Source of the DNA: an uncultured Bacteroidota bacterium
GTDB taxonomy: Bacteria > Bacteroidota > Bacteroidia > Chitinophagales > Saprospiraceae
Direction of reading: 5' to 3'
DNA: 35,833 nt
Assembly: GCA_937870795.1 (NCBI GenBank)
Contig: CALMWS010000281.1
Span: 1 to 35,833, forward strand
Positions 27,490-35,833 of this stretch are shown here, in pieces. The position numbers were made by a program, and so were the translations under genes. The number at the start of each line of letters is the position of its first letter. The stretch's first letter is position 1. Under the pieces are notes generated by a model. The model had not been told where the DNA came from. It worked only from the letters and a program-made list of their open reading frames with translations, and did not search any database.

Positions 27490-27987
27490 ATGAGCATGAC
27501 CTTTAAAGAAATTCAGGACCTGATCAAATTGATGGACAAGTCAAATTTGAGTGAATTCAGCTTTAAAACTGAAACTTATGAAATAAAGATCAAGGGCCCC
27601 AGGTCTTATGCGCCAGCGGTAATGACCACTGCACTTCCGGTTGCCGCTCCTACCCTTCCACAGATGCCGTCAGTTGTTGCGCCAAGTTCGGCCCCTGCTG
27701 CGGAAGCCAGCAAGGCAGAATCCTCTCCAAAAGCCGGTACTGCCAGCAATCTGATTGAAATTAAGAGTCCAATGGTTGGTACCTTCTACAGGTCATCGGC
27801 TCCTGATAAACCTGCCTTTGTTTCTGTGGGTGATAGCGTACAGAAAGGAAGTGTGGTATGTATCATTGAAGCGATGAAACTTTTCAATGAGATTGAGAGC
27901 GAATTTGCCGGTAAGATTGTAAAAGTAATGGTTGAAGATGCTTCACCGGTAGAGTACGATCAGGTATTGTTCCTGGTAGAACCCTGA
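27490..27987 (+). CDS. accB: Biotin carboxyl carrier protein of acetyl-CoA carboxylase
   Basis: AccB carries the biotin that is carboxylated by AccC and then donates CO2 to acetyl-CoA. The 165-residue protein has an N-terminal helical part (FKEIQDLIKLMDKSNLSEFSF), an Ala/Pro-rich flexible linker (residues 42-84), and the biotinyl domain with K130 in IIEAMKLFNEIE as the biotinylation site. A second ATG two codons in is equally possible. It is 25 bases before accC and belongs to the same unit. Confidence 0.96.
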   Translation: MSMTFKEIQDLIKLMDKSNLSEFSFKTETYEIKIKGPRSYAPAVMTTALPVAAPTLPQMPSVVAPSSAPAAEASKAESSPKAGTASNLIEIKSPMVGTFYRSSAPDKPAFVSVGDSVQKGSVVCIIEAMKLFNEIESEFAGKIVKVMVEDASPVEYDQVLFLVEP

Positions 27988-28012
27988 TTACCGATTCACA
28001 AAAAACTGACAC

Positions 28013-29356
28013 ATGTTTAACAAGATATTGATTGCCAATCGCGGTGAAATCGCGCTACGCGTAATACGCACATGTAAGGAGATGGGCATTAAAACGGTGG
28101 CCATTTATTCTACAGCAGACAAAGACAGCCTTCATGTGCGTTTTGCAGATGAAGCCGTTTGCATAGGCCCTCCTGCTTCTGCCGATTCCTACCTCAACAT
28201 ACCCAAAATCATGGCTGCGGTTGAAATAACCAACTCTGATGCAGTACATCCCGGTTATGGCTTCCTGGCAGAAAACGCCAAATTTTCAGAAATCTGTGCG
28301 GAATATGGTGTGAAATTTATCGGCCCCACTCCTGACCAGATCAGAAAAATGGGTGATAAAATTACTGCCAAAGAAACTATGATTAAAGCCGGCGTTCCGG
28401 TAGTACCAGGTTCAGGAGGCTTGCTTAAAGACGTAAAGGAAGGTATTAAAATAGCCAATGAAATAGGCTACCCTGTGATACTCAAAGCCACTGCAGGTGG
28501 TGGTGGAAAAGGTATGCGTGTAGTTTGGAATGACGGCGAATTTGAAGACGCATGGAACAAGGCACGCATGGAAGCCAAGGCTGCCTTTGGCAATGATGGC
28601 ATCTATGTTGAAAAATTCATTGAAGAACCCCGTCACATTGAATTCCAAATCATTGGCGACCAAATGGGCACGGTAGTCCACTTGTCGGAAAGAGATTGCT
28701 CCATCCAGCGCAGACACCAAAAGCTGGTGGAAGAAAGTCCGTCTCCGTTTATGACAGATGAATTGCGAGAGAAGATGGGAGACGCAGCTGTGAAAGCAGG
28801 TCAGGCCATCAATTACGAAGGTGTGGGTACCATCGAGTTTTTGGTTGACAAGTATCGCAATTTCTATTTCATGGAGATGAATACCCGTATCCAGGTTGAA
28901 CACCCGGTGACCGAAGAGGTGATTGACCACGACCTTATCAAAGAACAAATCAAGGTAGCCGCTGGTATACCCATCTCAGGTAAAAACTATTTTCCTACCA
29001 TGCATGCAATGGAATGCAGGATCAATGCTGAGGACGTTTACAATGGCTTCAGACCCAATCCGGGCAAGGTAAATTCATTCCACACACCCAAAGGGCATGG
29101 TGTGAGGGTAGATACGCATGTTTACGCGGGTTATACCGTACCACCCTTTTATGATTCAATGATCGCCAAACTCATTTGTAAGGCACAAACACGAGAGGAG
29201 TGCATCACCAAAATGCAACGTGCCCTTGATGAGTTTATCATTGAAGGCATAAAGACCACTGTTCCATTTCACATACAGTTGATGAAAAACGAGGATTTCC
29301 GCAATGGCAATTTCCATACCGGCTTCCTCAACAACTTTGAGATCCAACCCGAGTAA
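28013..29356 (+). CDS. accC: Biotin carboxylase subunit of acetyl-CoA carboxylase
   Basis: AccC uses ATP and bicarbonate to carboxylate the biotin on AccB, the first committed reaction of fatty acid synthesis. The 447-residue protein has the normal length and order: the N-terminal [20 protein letters not shown], the ATP-grasp glycine loop [34 protein letters not shown], and the active-site segment [15 protein letters not shown], followed by the C-terminal domain. The carboxyltransferase genes accA and accD are not in the window. An ABC exporter gene starts 15 bases after its stop. Confidence 0.98.
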   Translation: MFNKILIANRGEIALRVIRTCKEMGIKTVAIYSTADKDSLHVRFADEAVCIGPPASADSYLNIPKIMAAVEITNSDAVHPGYGFLAENAKFSEICAEYGVKFIGPTPDQIRKMGDKITAKETMIKAGVPVVPGSGGLLKDVKEGIKIANEIGYPVILKATAGGGGKGMRVVWNDGEFEDAWNKARMEAKAAFGNDGIYVEKFIEEPRHIEFQIIGDQMGTVVHLSERDCSIQRRHQKLVEESPSPFMTDELREKMGDAAVKAGQAINYEGVGTIEFLVDKYRNFYFMEMNTRIQVEHPVTEEVIDHDLIKEQIKVAAGIPISGKNYFPTMHAMECRINAEDVYNGFRPNPGKVNSFHTPKGHGVRVDTHVYAGYTVPPFYDSMIAKLICKAQTREECITKMQRALDEFIIEGIKTTVPFHIQLMKNEDFRNGNFHTGFLNNFEIQPE

Positions 29357-29371
29357 TCGGTCTGCGGACTT

Positions 29372-31177
29372 ATGAAAGGGCTGGAACGGTTAATCGCCTA
29401 TCTGGGTCGGTACAAAGCCGCCATCGTTGCCAGTATTTTGTCCAACCTGCTCTTATCGGTGTTTACAGTAGTAAGCATACCGGTAATCATCCCTTTTTTT
29501 CAGCTGCTTTTTGACCGTGTACCGTCCACCGCCACTGGCAAAACAGGGGTGGAAGCATGGATGAATGCCCAATTCCTTCAACTCATCCAAAGTCAGGGCA
29601 AGGAAACCGCACTCGTATTTGTGTGTATTGTCATCGTAATTATATTTTTCCTCAAAAACCTGTTTCGTTACCTGGCATTGTATTACATTGCCCCGGTGCG
29701 CAACGGCATCGTGAGAGATTTAAGGCACGACTTATTCACCCACTTCCTCGCGTTACCATTGTCATTTTACAATGAGGAGCGAAAAGGCGACCTCATGAGC
29801 AGGGCCAGCCTCGATGTACAGGAAATTGAATGGTCGATTCTCAATGTCATAGAATCTATTTTTAAGGCCCCCATCATCATAGCGGGCTGCCTGATTTTTA
29901 TGTTTTACATCAGCGTAAAACTCAGCTTATTTGTATTTGTCCTCTTGTTGTTCACGGCCCTCATCATTGGCGGAGTGGGCAGATCGTTGCGTGCATCATC
30001 GGGCACTGTGCAGCAAAAATTGGGCAATCTATCCTCCATGATAGAAGAGACCTTGTCCGGTTTGCGCATCATCAGGGCTTACAATGCACAGGCATACACG
30101 CAGCGAAAATTTAATCAGGAAAACGAAGCATATTACAAAACCCTCAATACCCTCTTGCGCAAAAGAGACATGGCGGCCCCTCTCTCGGAATTTCTGGGAG
30201 TTACAGTAGTAGCAGTGCTGTTATGGTACGGCACCATGCTGGTGATGCAACAAACCATGAGCCCTGAAACCTTTTTTGCCTTTGTATTTGCCTTTTACCA
30301 AATCATAGAGCCTTCCAAATATTTTGCCTCTGCATGGTACAACGTACAAAAAGGAAGGGCAGCTATGGATCGGATCGAGGTCATTCTTGCTACCGAAATA
30401 AGCAAGCCACACAGCGATGGGCAAATGGATATTCGGGAATTTAATCATGAAATCACCTTCGACCACGTGGGGTTTACCTATGCCAATGCCGAAAAGCCGG
30501 CGCTCAAAAACATTAGTTTTTCTGTTAAGAAAGGTGAAAAAGTAGCCCTTGTAGGCCCTTCCGGTGGAGGAAAAAGCACGTTGATGGACACCCTGATTCG
30601 TTTTCAGGAAATAGATAACGGAAGTATTACCATAGATGGAAAAGACATACGTCAGTTGAAGGTTGATGCCCTGCGATCACTGTTTGGCGTGGTAACCCAG
30701 GAAGCCATACTTTTCAACGACAGCATAGGCCAAAACATCGCTTTTGGAGAAGAGAACATAGACGAAAACAAAATAAAGGACGCTGCCATCACAGCCAATG
30801 CGCACGACTTTATTTCTGCCACCACTGAAGGTTATGCGCACAATATTGGCGACAAAGGAAACAAACTCAGTGGAGGGCAAAAACAACGCCTCACCATTGC
30901 TCGTGCGGTGTACAGAAATCCACCCATTTTGATACTCGATGAAGCTACTTCGTCGTTAGATTCTGAGTCGGAAAAAATTGTACAGGAAGCCATTGACCAC
31001 ATCATGAAAGACAGAACCTCATTTGTTATAGCCCACAGACTATCCACCATCAAAAAGGCCGATAAAATTGTGGTAATTGAAAAAGGTGAGGTGTTGGCCA
31101 TTGGAAAGCACGATGAGTTGTACAGCCAGTCTGCACTTTATAGAAATTTAGTAGACAATCAAAATATGGCCATATGA
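29372..31177 (+). CDS. MsbA-like ABC exporter (fused membrane and ATPase domains)
   Basis: The 601-residue half-transporter has an N-terminal six-helix type IV (type I exporter) membrane domain (about residues 15-330, with the family motif FHFLALPLSFYNEERKGDLMSR-like region starting near residue 125) and a C-terminal ATPase. Walker A is GPSGGGKST, the Q-loop lies in VVTQEAILFNDS, the signature is LSGGQKQR, Walker B is ILILDEATSSLDSES and the H-loop is FVIAHRLST. It resembles lipid A/phospholipid flippases of the MsbA group and must work as a homodimer or heterodimer in the inner membrane. Its position behind fatty-acid genes fits a lipid substrate but does not prove it. Its stop overlaps the next start by four bases. 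Confidence 0.93.
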   Translation: MKGLERLIAYLGRYKAAIVASILSNLLLSVFTVVSIPVIIPFFQLLFDRVPSTATGKTGVEAWMNAQFLQLIQSQGKETALVFVCIVIVIIFFLKNLFRYLALYYIAPVRNGIVRDLRHDLFTHFLALPLSFYNEERKGDLMSRASLDVQEIEWSILNVIESIFKAPIIIAGCLIFMFYISVKLSLFVFVLLLFTALIIGGVGRSLRASSGTVQQKLGNLSSMIEETLSGLRIIRAYNAQAYTQRKFNQENEAYYKTLNTLLRKRDMAAPLSEFLGVTVVAVLLWYGTMLVMQQTMSPETFFAFVFAFYQIIEPSKYFASAWYNVQKGRAAMDRIEVILATEISKPHSDGQMDIREFNHEITFDHVGFTYANAEKPALKNISFSVKKGEKVALVGPSGGGKSTLMDTLIRFQEIDNGSITIDGKDIRQLKVDALRSLFGVVTQEAILFNDSIGQNIAFGEENIDENKIKDAAITANAHDFISATTEGYAHNIGDKGNKLSGGQKQRLTIARAVYRNPPILILDEATSSLDSESEKIVQEAIDHIMKDRTSFVIAHRLSTIKKADKIVVIEKGEVLAIGKHDELYSQSALYRNLVDNQNMAI

Positions 31178-32298
31178 AAAGCACGATTTTTGGAGTATTT
31201 ATGCTTTCCTTTTTGTTGGCACAGGGCCAGTCTATTAAATGCCTGCCCGCTGCTGGCGACAACTATATCCGATGTGCCCATACCGATAAGATAGAAACTT
31301 TCCTAACAGAGCCTTCAACCAATGGTTACTGGGATTTTGGTTTTTTGAAAACGTATTATGCCATTACCGAAAAGTTTGAAAAAGCCAGTACCGGATCTAT
31401 GACTAAGTCCTTTCCGGGCGCAAGTCTCGTTTGGAAAAAAAACAACAATGAAGAAGAATACCTATTTATAAAAGATGGCGCCCTTTATTCTTTGGGCAAA
31501 TCAGTAGAGCTCCCTTTTTCCAAAAACAAACGCGATATCTTGCGCTATGAGCCTGCCAGGAGGATATTTCAAACCGGACTGAAAAAAGGAGAAGAAATAG
31601 AAAACCGCTACACCATGCATGTAGTGATGGCAAGAAAAGACATCAACCTCAAACTCAATTTTATTCCTGCACAGTTTGACAGCATTTGGCTGGAATTGAG
31701 CTATACCGAAAAAGGAGAACACCTTGGCGAAGGCAATGTCAGTCTTGGAGGCAACTCATCGCAGGTTGTCAAAATGGAATACAGCATTCTCCAAAATTAC
31801 AGGGTCAAAGGAAGGAGGCCACACGGCAGATGGGAAGCGTACGACAAGTTATTTGGAAATTCATTACCTGCAGATCTCTCTTCGTATCTGAGATTACAAC
31901 AATACAATCGCGTAGATTTTTTATCTCCCGATTATGTTGGATTGATGATTAGCTATGAATACATGAACAACTCCATTACCCGCGTCGATTACCAAAACAG
32001 GGATGTGGAAAGTCAGGTAGCTCAACTTCAATACAATGACTTTGGCATAGTAGCTCACCCCAACCCCAGCTACGGCCCTGTCCTGATAGATTTGTTTAAT
32101 TATCCTTTTGACGACTACACCCTGGAAGTATTCAACATTGTGGGCAAAAGAGTATTTGTGAGGTCTTTCACCTCAAAAGATGGTCGAATGCTCCGCGTTG
32201 ATTTATCTGCATTAAAAAGGGGCACCTACCTCTATTCCATCTTTGATGGCAACAAGCGTAAGATGGTTACGAAGCGGGTGAGTTTGATTGGGATATAG
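31174..32298 (+). CDS. Uncharacterised secreted protein with type A sorting domain
   Basis: The 374-residue protein begins with a signal peptide (MKSTIFGVFMLSFLLAQGQS). The middle part (about 20-280) is not recognised, though it looks mainly beta with charged turns (LKLNFIPAQFDSIWLELSYTE). The last 80 residues carry the type IX sorting domain: IVAHPNPSYGPVLIDL, YTLEVFNIVGKRVF, LRVDLSALKRGTYLYSIFDG, and a basic KRKMVTKRVSLIGI end. It should be exported to the surface or released. The start codon overlaps the stop of the ABC exporter (ATGA), so the two are translated together, an unusual partnership. Confidence 0.9.
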   Translation: MKSTIFGVFMLSFLLAQGQSIKCLPAAGDNYIRCAHTDKIETFLTEPSTNGYWDFGFLKTYYAITEKFEKASTGSMTKSFPGASLVWKKNNNEEEYLFIKDGALYSLGKSVELPFSKNKRDILRYEPARRIFQTGLKKGEEIENRYTMHVVMARKDINLKLNFIPAQFDSIWLELSYTEKGEHLGEGNVSLGGNSSQVVKMEYSILQNYRVKGRRPHGRWEAYDKLFGNSLPADLSSYLRLQQYNRVDFLSPDYVGLMISYEYMNNSITRVDYQNRDVESQVAQLQYNDFGIVAHPNPSYGPVLIDLFNYPFDDYTLEVFNIVGKRVFVRSFTSKDGRMLRVDLSALKRGTYLYSIFDGNKRKMVTKRVSLIGI

Positions 32299-32308
32299 GG
32301 GATAGGGG

Positions 32309-33523
32309 TTAGGCGCTAGGTTTTTTTTGATAACGAAGGGCTAGCCATGTTAAAAATATTACAATCAAAGATAAGAAATGAAATTTATAATAAAAGGAAG
32401 TCTTATTTGAGGGCGCGATATTAGATGCAGTGATCCGGCTCCAGGCTATAAAAGCATCAGCAATGGGTAATTGTCCAAATAGATATCGTTTATTGTTTGA
32501 TGTGGTGAGTGGGAAGCCAAATGCATTTATGGTCTTGTATTGATCTTCGGCAGAATGTATATTTCCGACTGCTGCATGAGTGCCTACTGAAACAATGGTT
32601 GCAGCAAAACCTACTCCTAAAATCACGGGGCCGGAATCAATGTCGCTTTCACCGGATTGGCCTTTGGGAAATTCTGAAATAAAAGGCAATCCAAATAAAG
32701 TTGTCGCGAAATATTTTTGAAATTGTTGATATTGTGATTTTGCAAAAAGGGGGTCAATTTCAGCAAGCAGCCTTATCATTAGACTACTAGAGCTACCCCT
32801 TGCTCCAGACAAAATCTCGCCAGTTGTATAATGCACCTGATGTGGAATCATTTGCGTTTTTTCATCCAGCTTCGATTTAATTTCCTTAACCCAGGCAACA
32901 ACAAACGAATTGTACTTACTATCCAAAATCTTATGGTAATGGGCCAATGAAGCTATGGCCACCACATTGTCTGCCGGCCATGCAGCACCCTCATAAGATA
33001 GTAAAAAAGGAGACTTTGATTTTTCAAAAGCTGAGAAAATTTCTTTGCAATTCGACTCGTATTGATTTATGAGTTCAGCTCTGTTATTAAATGAATCATT
33101 TATTAACAGTATCTTCGATAGAAGGTAATTTTTCCAACCCAATAAGAAAATGCCATAGGAGGGTGAGATATTTTCATCAAAATTCCAAAATACTTCAGGT
33201 GCAGTTATTTGTTCATAAGCATACAATGCCTCCGTCAGCGCTTGACTCCGTAATTTTTGATCATTACTTTTTATCCCAACTTCACACCAGGTGAGGCCAT
33301 ACAAAACATGAATAAAAACGAAACCTTCGGGATAAAGATGCTGCATTCGATATGCCAGTTTATTATGCCTAAGTTCATATTTTAGAAAATTTTGTTGCAG
33401 CAACACCACCTTCATTGTTTGCTGAAAATCACTTTTAACTGGCAATAATTTTAAGTTGATCCACAAAACCAGTATTGTGAATAAAACCAATAAATATTTA
33501 GTGAATTGGAGTAGCAAGGTCAA
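32309..33523 (-). CDS. Uncharacterised membrane-anchored protein
   Basis: I do not recognise this family. The 404-residue product has a hydrophobic segment at each end (about residues 9-25, YLLVLFTILVLWINL, and 378-394, FLSLIVIFLTWLAL). Between them is a large soluble part rich in helix, W, Y and H residues, with segments such as LYPEGFVFIHVLYGLTW, FLLSYEGAAWPADNVVAIASL and GARGSSSSLMIRLLAEIDPLF. The pattern of paired helices could form an alpha/alpha barrel (a guess). The only usable start is a TTG at 33521-33523; no ATG lies between it and the in-frame stop upstream. The 3' end converges on the type A sorted protein with a 10-base gap. Confidence 0.75.
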   Translation of the reverse strand: MTLLLQFTKYLLVLFTILVLWINLKLLPVKSDFQQTMKVVLLQQNFLKYELRHNKLAYRMQHLYPEGFVFIHVLYGLTWCEVGIKSNDQKLRSQALTEALYAYEQITAPEVFWNFDENISPSYGIFLLGWKNYLLSKILLINDSFNNRAELINQYESNCKEIFSAFEKSKSPFLLSYEGAAWPADNVVAIASLAHYHKILDSKYNSFVVAWVKEIKSKLDEKTQMIPHQVHYTTGEILSGARGSSSSLMIRLLAEIDPLFAKSQYQQFQKYFATTLFGLPFISEFPKGQSGESDIDSGPVILGVGFAATIVSVGTHAAVGNIHSAEDQYKTINAFGFPLTTSNNKRYLFGQLPIADAFIAWSRITASNIAPSNKTSFYYKFHFLSLIVIFLTWLALRYQKKPSA

Positions 33524-33807
33524 ACCATCGAATTGAATAATAAAGGTAGCTGGTAAGCCGTCATTTCATATTAAAACGAGAATAATTCGTCGGTATTATA
33601 TTTACTGAAAGGTTGCCCCGTTGATTGGTATTACTATTTCTACTAAAATTATTATCCTACATTTTTTTCACATAAAAGGAAAAGCAAATCTGCTTACCTC
33701 AGCCATCGGTCGACCTAATCCTCTTTGATGATCCGCTTCCTATTTGGTATTGGAATTTCCGGAAGAGATCTTTCAAAATTGAAAAAAAGCGCAATAAACC
33801 GCCCACT

Positions 33808-33906
33808 CCCGTAATTCGAAATTCACAATTGAACCCAACCCCCGTAATTTAAAATTCGTAATTGATACCACTCCCGTAATTCGAAATTCGTAATTCGCAA
33901 TTGAAT
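33808..33906. repeat. Three degenerate copies of an A/T-rich 32-33 base repeat
   Basis: CCCGTAATT starts copies at 33808, 33841 and 33873. Each continues as TCGAAATTC or a close variant, then one or more AATT steps (CACAATTGA, CGTAATTGA, CGTAATTCGCAATTGA). Copies 1 and 3 share about 20 bases exactly, including the preceding ACT. The unit is itself built of short AATTCG-like palindromic steps. It is too degenerate, and lacks unique spacers, to be a CRISPR array. Confidence 0.75.
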
Positions 33907-33972
33907 ATCAACCATTTACATATTAAAACCCAACACTCACCTACCCTCCTTGCTTTTCTCCCTCCCACTCCT

Positions 33973-33980
33973 TATATTTA
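33973..33980 (+). promoter_or_regulatory. -7 promoter box of the last gene
   Basis: TATATTTA, the same TTTA variant of TAnnTTTG seen before the S9 peptidase gene, ends 16 bases before the proposed TTG start at 33997. That would give a leader of about ten bases. Confidence 0.5.
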
Positions 33981-33996
33981 CCTTAAATTTTTTTCC

Positions 33997-35833
33997 TTGC
34001 GTTTTTTCCTCATAGCCGGGCTTGCTTTATTGTTTACTTTTCAGCTCCACGCCACCCACAATCGGGCCGGAGAAATCACCTATCAGCAAATCGGACCCCT
34101 GACGATTCGTATGACCATCACCACCTACACCAAAGAAAGCAGTTTTGCTGCCGATCGGGATAGCCTCGAGATCTTTTGGGGTGATGGACTTTCGCAATGG
34201 ATCAAGCGCGCCAATGGCAAAGGTCAGTCTCTGGAAAATGATGTCAAACTCAATATTTACACCGCAGAACATACTTATCCCGGTCGCTCGACCTATACCA
34301 TATCATTCGTGGATCCCAACAGATCGGGCAACATTGTCAATATCAATTATCCACGGTCGGATGAAATTCCTTTTTATCTGGCCACACGTTTTACTTTACT
34401 CGACTTACAGTTTCAGGGCTACAACAACAGTGCAGTGCTGCTCCAGCCTCCCATCGATGTGGCATGTGTAGGACAACCCTTCATCCACAACCCCAATGCT
34501 TATGACCCCGATGGAGATAGTTTGTCGTATGAGCTAATAGCACCCCTGGCGGCTGAAAATGAAAATGTACCCAATTACTTTTTCCCCAACCAGATATTAC
34601 CGGGATCATTCAACAATATTTCACTTGATGCGCGAACGGGAGAATTTAGGTGGGAGTTTCCCCCACAGATAGGTGAATACAACATTGCCATGCGAGTGAA
34701 TGAATGGCGCAATGGGGTAAAAATCAATTCCATCATTCGCGACATGCAAATTCTGGTACGCAACTGCAATACCACACCTCCCGTCATCAAAGTAGTGGAT
34801 GAGTTGTGTGTAGTGGCAGGCACAACCATACGTCTGCCCATAGAAGTCAACGACAAAGATGTAGGTCAAAAAGTGAGGCTGACTGCCACCGGAGGACCGT
34901 TTGTAGAAGAGGATGGTGCCCAACTCATTGCACCAACCGTTTTTGCCCCTGTTCCTTTTGAGGGAGAATTATTCTGGCAGACTACCTGCAACCACATATC
35001 CGGAGAGTATTATCAAATTGTATTAAAAGCCATTGACAACGCCTTTGGCGATACCTTTGGATTGGCCACCCTAAAGACCATACGCATCAAGGTGGTTGGT
35101 CCTGCAGTTGAAAATCTGAAAGCAGAAACGGAGGGCACAGACCAGGTGAAACTCAGTTGGGATAAACCCTATGACTGTGACCAAACCAAAGACGATTATT
35201 TTTTTGGATTTTCGGTCTGGCGGCGTGAACAATCGTACGAGTTGCCCATAGACAGTTGTGAGACTGGCACACTCTTTCCAAACTATACACGTTTGGTATT
35301 CAGCACGAGAGAAAGCAGTGGCAACAGCTATGTATTTACCGATAAAAATCTTCAACCCAACACCACTTATTGCTACAGGGTCCTGGCAGAATTTGCATTA
35401 AAAACCAGCACAGGCAATCCATTCCGCAAAGTTGAAAGTCTGCCATCAGAAGAGGTGTGCCTGATGTTGAGGAGAGATATCCCTCTTTTTGTAAAAACAA
35501 GTGTTGATGTCACAGGAACCAATAGTGGTGCCGTTTCTTTGCGATGGACCAAGCCATTACTGCAAGACTTTGACACATTAACGCTAAGGCCACCATATGT
35601 AACAGAGCTGTATCACCGTCCCTACGGAGCAGCCAATTTTAGTGCTGTGGCGAATTCCAGAAAAACAGCCACTACTTTTAAAGGCTGGATTGACACCAGC
35701 TTCGTTTATACCAACATCAATACCCTGAACGTAGGACATGAGTACGATTTGAAATTTTACTACAACGACAACATGCCTTATGGCAATGTGCCCGATGCAG
35801 GTACTGTATTTTTGACAATTGAATCAGGGGATA
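33997..35833 (+). CDS. Large secreted protein with fibronectin-type domains (3' end missing)
   Basis: The frame is open to the window end, giving at least 612 residues. No ATG lies near the 5' end. The TTG at 33997 gives a good signal peptide, MRFFLIAGLALLFTFQLHA, directly followed by THNRAGEITY, a mature start very common among large Bacteroidota secreted proteins. Next come Ig-like/PKD-like regions (LEIFWGDGLSQW, ACVGQPFIHNPNAYDPDGDSLSYEL, ARTGEFRWEFPPQIGEYNIAMRV) and two fibronectin type III-like domains (VENLKAETEGTDQVKLSW; GAVSLRWTKPLL). Relatives end in a gliding-motility-associated type B sorting domain, which would lie beyond the edge. A surface or released protein with a binding role is likely. 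Confidence 0.85.
   Translation, partial: MRFFLIAGLALLFTFQLHATHNRAGEITYQQIGPLTIRMTITTYTKESSFAADRDSLEIFWGDGLSQWIKRANGKGQSLENDVKLNIYTAEHTYPGRSTYTISFVDPNRSGNIVNINYPRSDEIPFYLATRFTLLDLQFQGYNNSAVLLQPPIDVACVGQPFIHNPNAYDPDGDSLSYELIAPLAAENENVPNYFFPNQILPGSFNNISLDARTGEFRWEFPPQIGEYNIAMRVNEWRNGVKINSIIRDMQILVRNCNTTPPVIKVVDELCVVAGTTIRLPIEVNDKDVGQKVRLTATGGPFVEEDGAQLIAPTVFAPVPFEGELFWQTTCNHISGEYYQIVLKAIDNAFGDTFGLATLKTIRIKVVGPAVENLKAETEGTDQVKLSWDKPYDCDQTKDDYFFGFSVWRREQSYELPIDSCETGTLFPNYTRLVFSTRESSGNSYVFTDKNLQPNTTYCYRVLAEFALKTSTGNPFRKVESLPSEEVCLMLRRDIPLFVKTSVDVTGTNSGAVSLRWTKPLLQDFDTLTLRPPYVTELYHRPYGAANFSAVANSRKTATTFKGWIDTSFVYTNINTLNVGHEYDLKFYYNDNMPYGNVPDAGTVFLTIESGD

Larger units (their letters stand above)
33524..33996. 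other. 473-base intergenic region
   Basis: No gene is seen on either strand. It separates two divergent genes and should contain both promoters. It holds a plus-strand TATATTTA at 33597-33604 of unknown use, a set of three A/T-rich repeat copies (33808-33906) and the promoter box of the last gene (33973-33980). The rest is unremarkable A/T-rich DNA. Confidence 0.6.

Noticed and set aside
32299-32345. Intrinsic terminator with T8 run between the convergent genes
   Set aside because: The T-run is the 3' coding end of the minus-strand gene (its KK codons) and no good stem precedes it; a G-rich stretch is present but not convincingly paired.
33808-33906. CRISPR array
   Set aside because: Only three degenerate copies in direct succession, no unique spacers, and no cas genes nearby.

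Overview
The window looks like the chromosome of a member of the Bacteroidota, most likely a Saprospira-like or other environmental lineage. Several things point there. Four surface proteins carry type IX secretion signals or have the architecture of such proteins (fasciclin protein, SprB-repeat protein, a small secreted protein, and the truncated last gene). Many genes are preceded by a TAnnTTTG or TAnnTTTA box, the -7 element of the Bacteroidota housekeeping sigma factor. The gene pairs carA-eno and fabH-efp-accB-accC are typical of the phylum. I see no phage, plasmid, IS element, CRISPR array, tRNA or rRNA. Species assignment is inference only.

Left part (1-5350). The window opens inside a cell-surface adhesin made of fasciclin domains, two of which are identical at the DNA level. 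It ends in a sorting domain and a strong terminator. On the minus strand follow sucD and an FtsB/DivIC-like division gene (one unit), then carA-eno (a second unit closed by its own terminator). 5350-11650: divergent from carA are sbcD and sbcC, overlapping by 4 bases, for double-strand-end processing. Then come a LolD/MacB-type ATPase and gatC on the minus strand and a deoxynucleoside kinase on the plus strand.

Middle part (11650-20520). An exported S9 prolyl-oligopeptidase-type peptidase faces an unrecognised pair of envelope genes (a likely beta-barrel and a likely lipoprotein). Next is a tight minus-strand operon: DapA-family deaminase, alpha-ketoglutarate semialdehyde dehydrogenase, 4-hydroxyproline 2-epimerase, then a MarC-family membrane protein. 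The first three fit the trans-4-hydroxy-L-proline to 2-oxoglutarate route. The D-hydroxyproline oxidase/dehydrogenase step is absent from the window. Hydroxyproline comes from collagen or from hydroxyproline-rich algal and plant glycoproteins, which suits a secreting, protein-degrading bacterium. hemN (anaerobic haem synthesis) is divergent from this operon.

Right part (20520-35833). A 1262-residue SprB-like adhesin with a type B sorting domain is followed by a 322-base gap. The gap holds a candidate structured RNA with its own terminator. A secreted thioredoxin-SPOR fusion comes next, behind a perfect palindrome. Fatty-acid start-up genes fabH, efp, accB and accC run on the plus strand, followed closely by an MsbA-like exporter and a type A sorted protein that overlap by 4 bases. 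An unrecognised membrane-anchored protein runs the other way. A 473-base spacer with three A/T-rich repeat copies leads to the last gene, a large secreted protein that starts at TTG and is cut by the window end.

Overall this is mostly ordinary core genome interleaved with secreted and surface genes. The items most worth following up are the hydroxyproline operon with its MarC gene, the possible small RNA near 24.45-24.53 kb, the identical fasciclin repeats, the thioredoxin-SPOR fusion, and the uncharacterised envelope genes.
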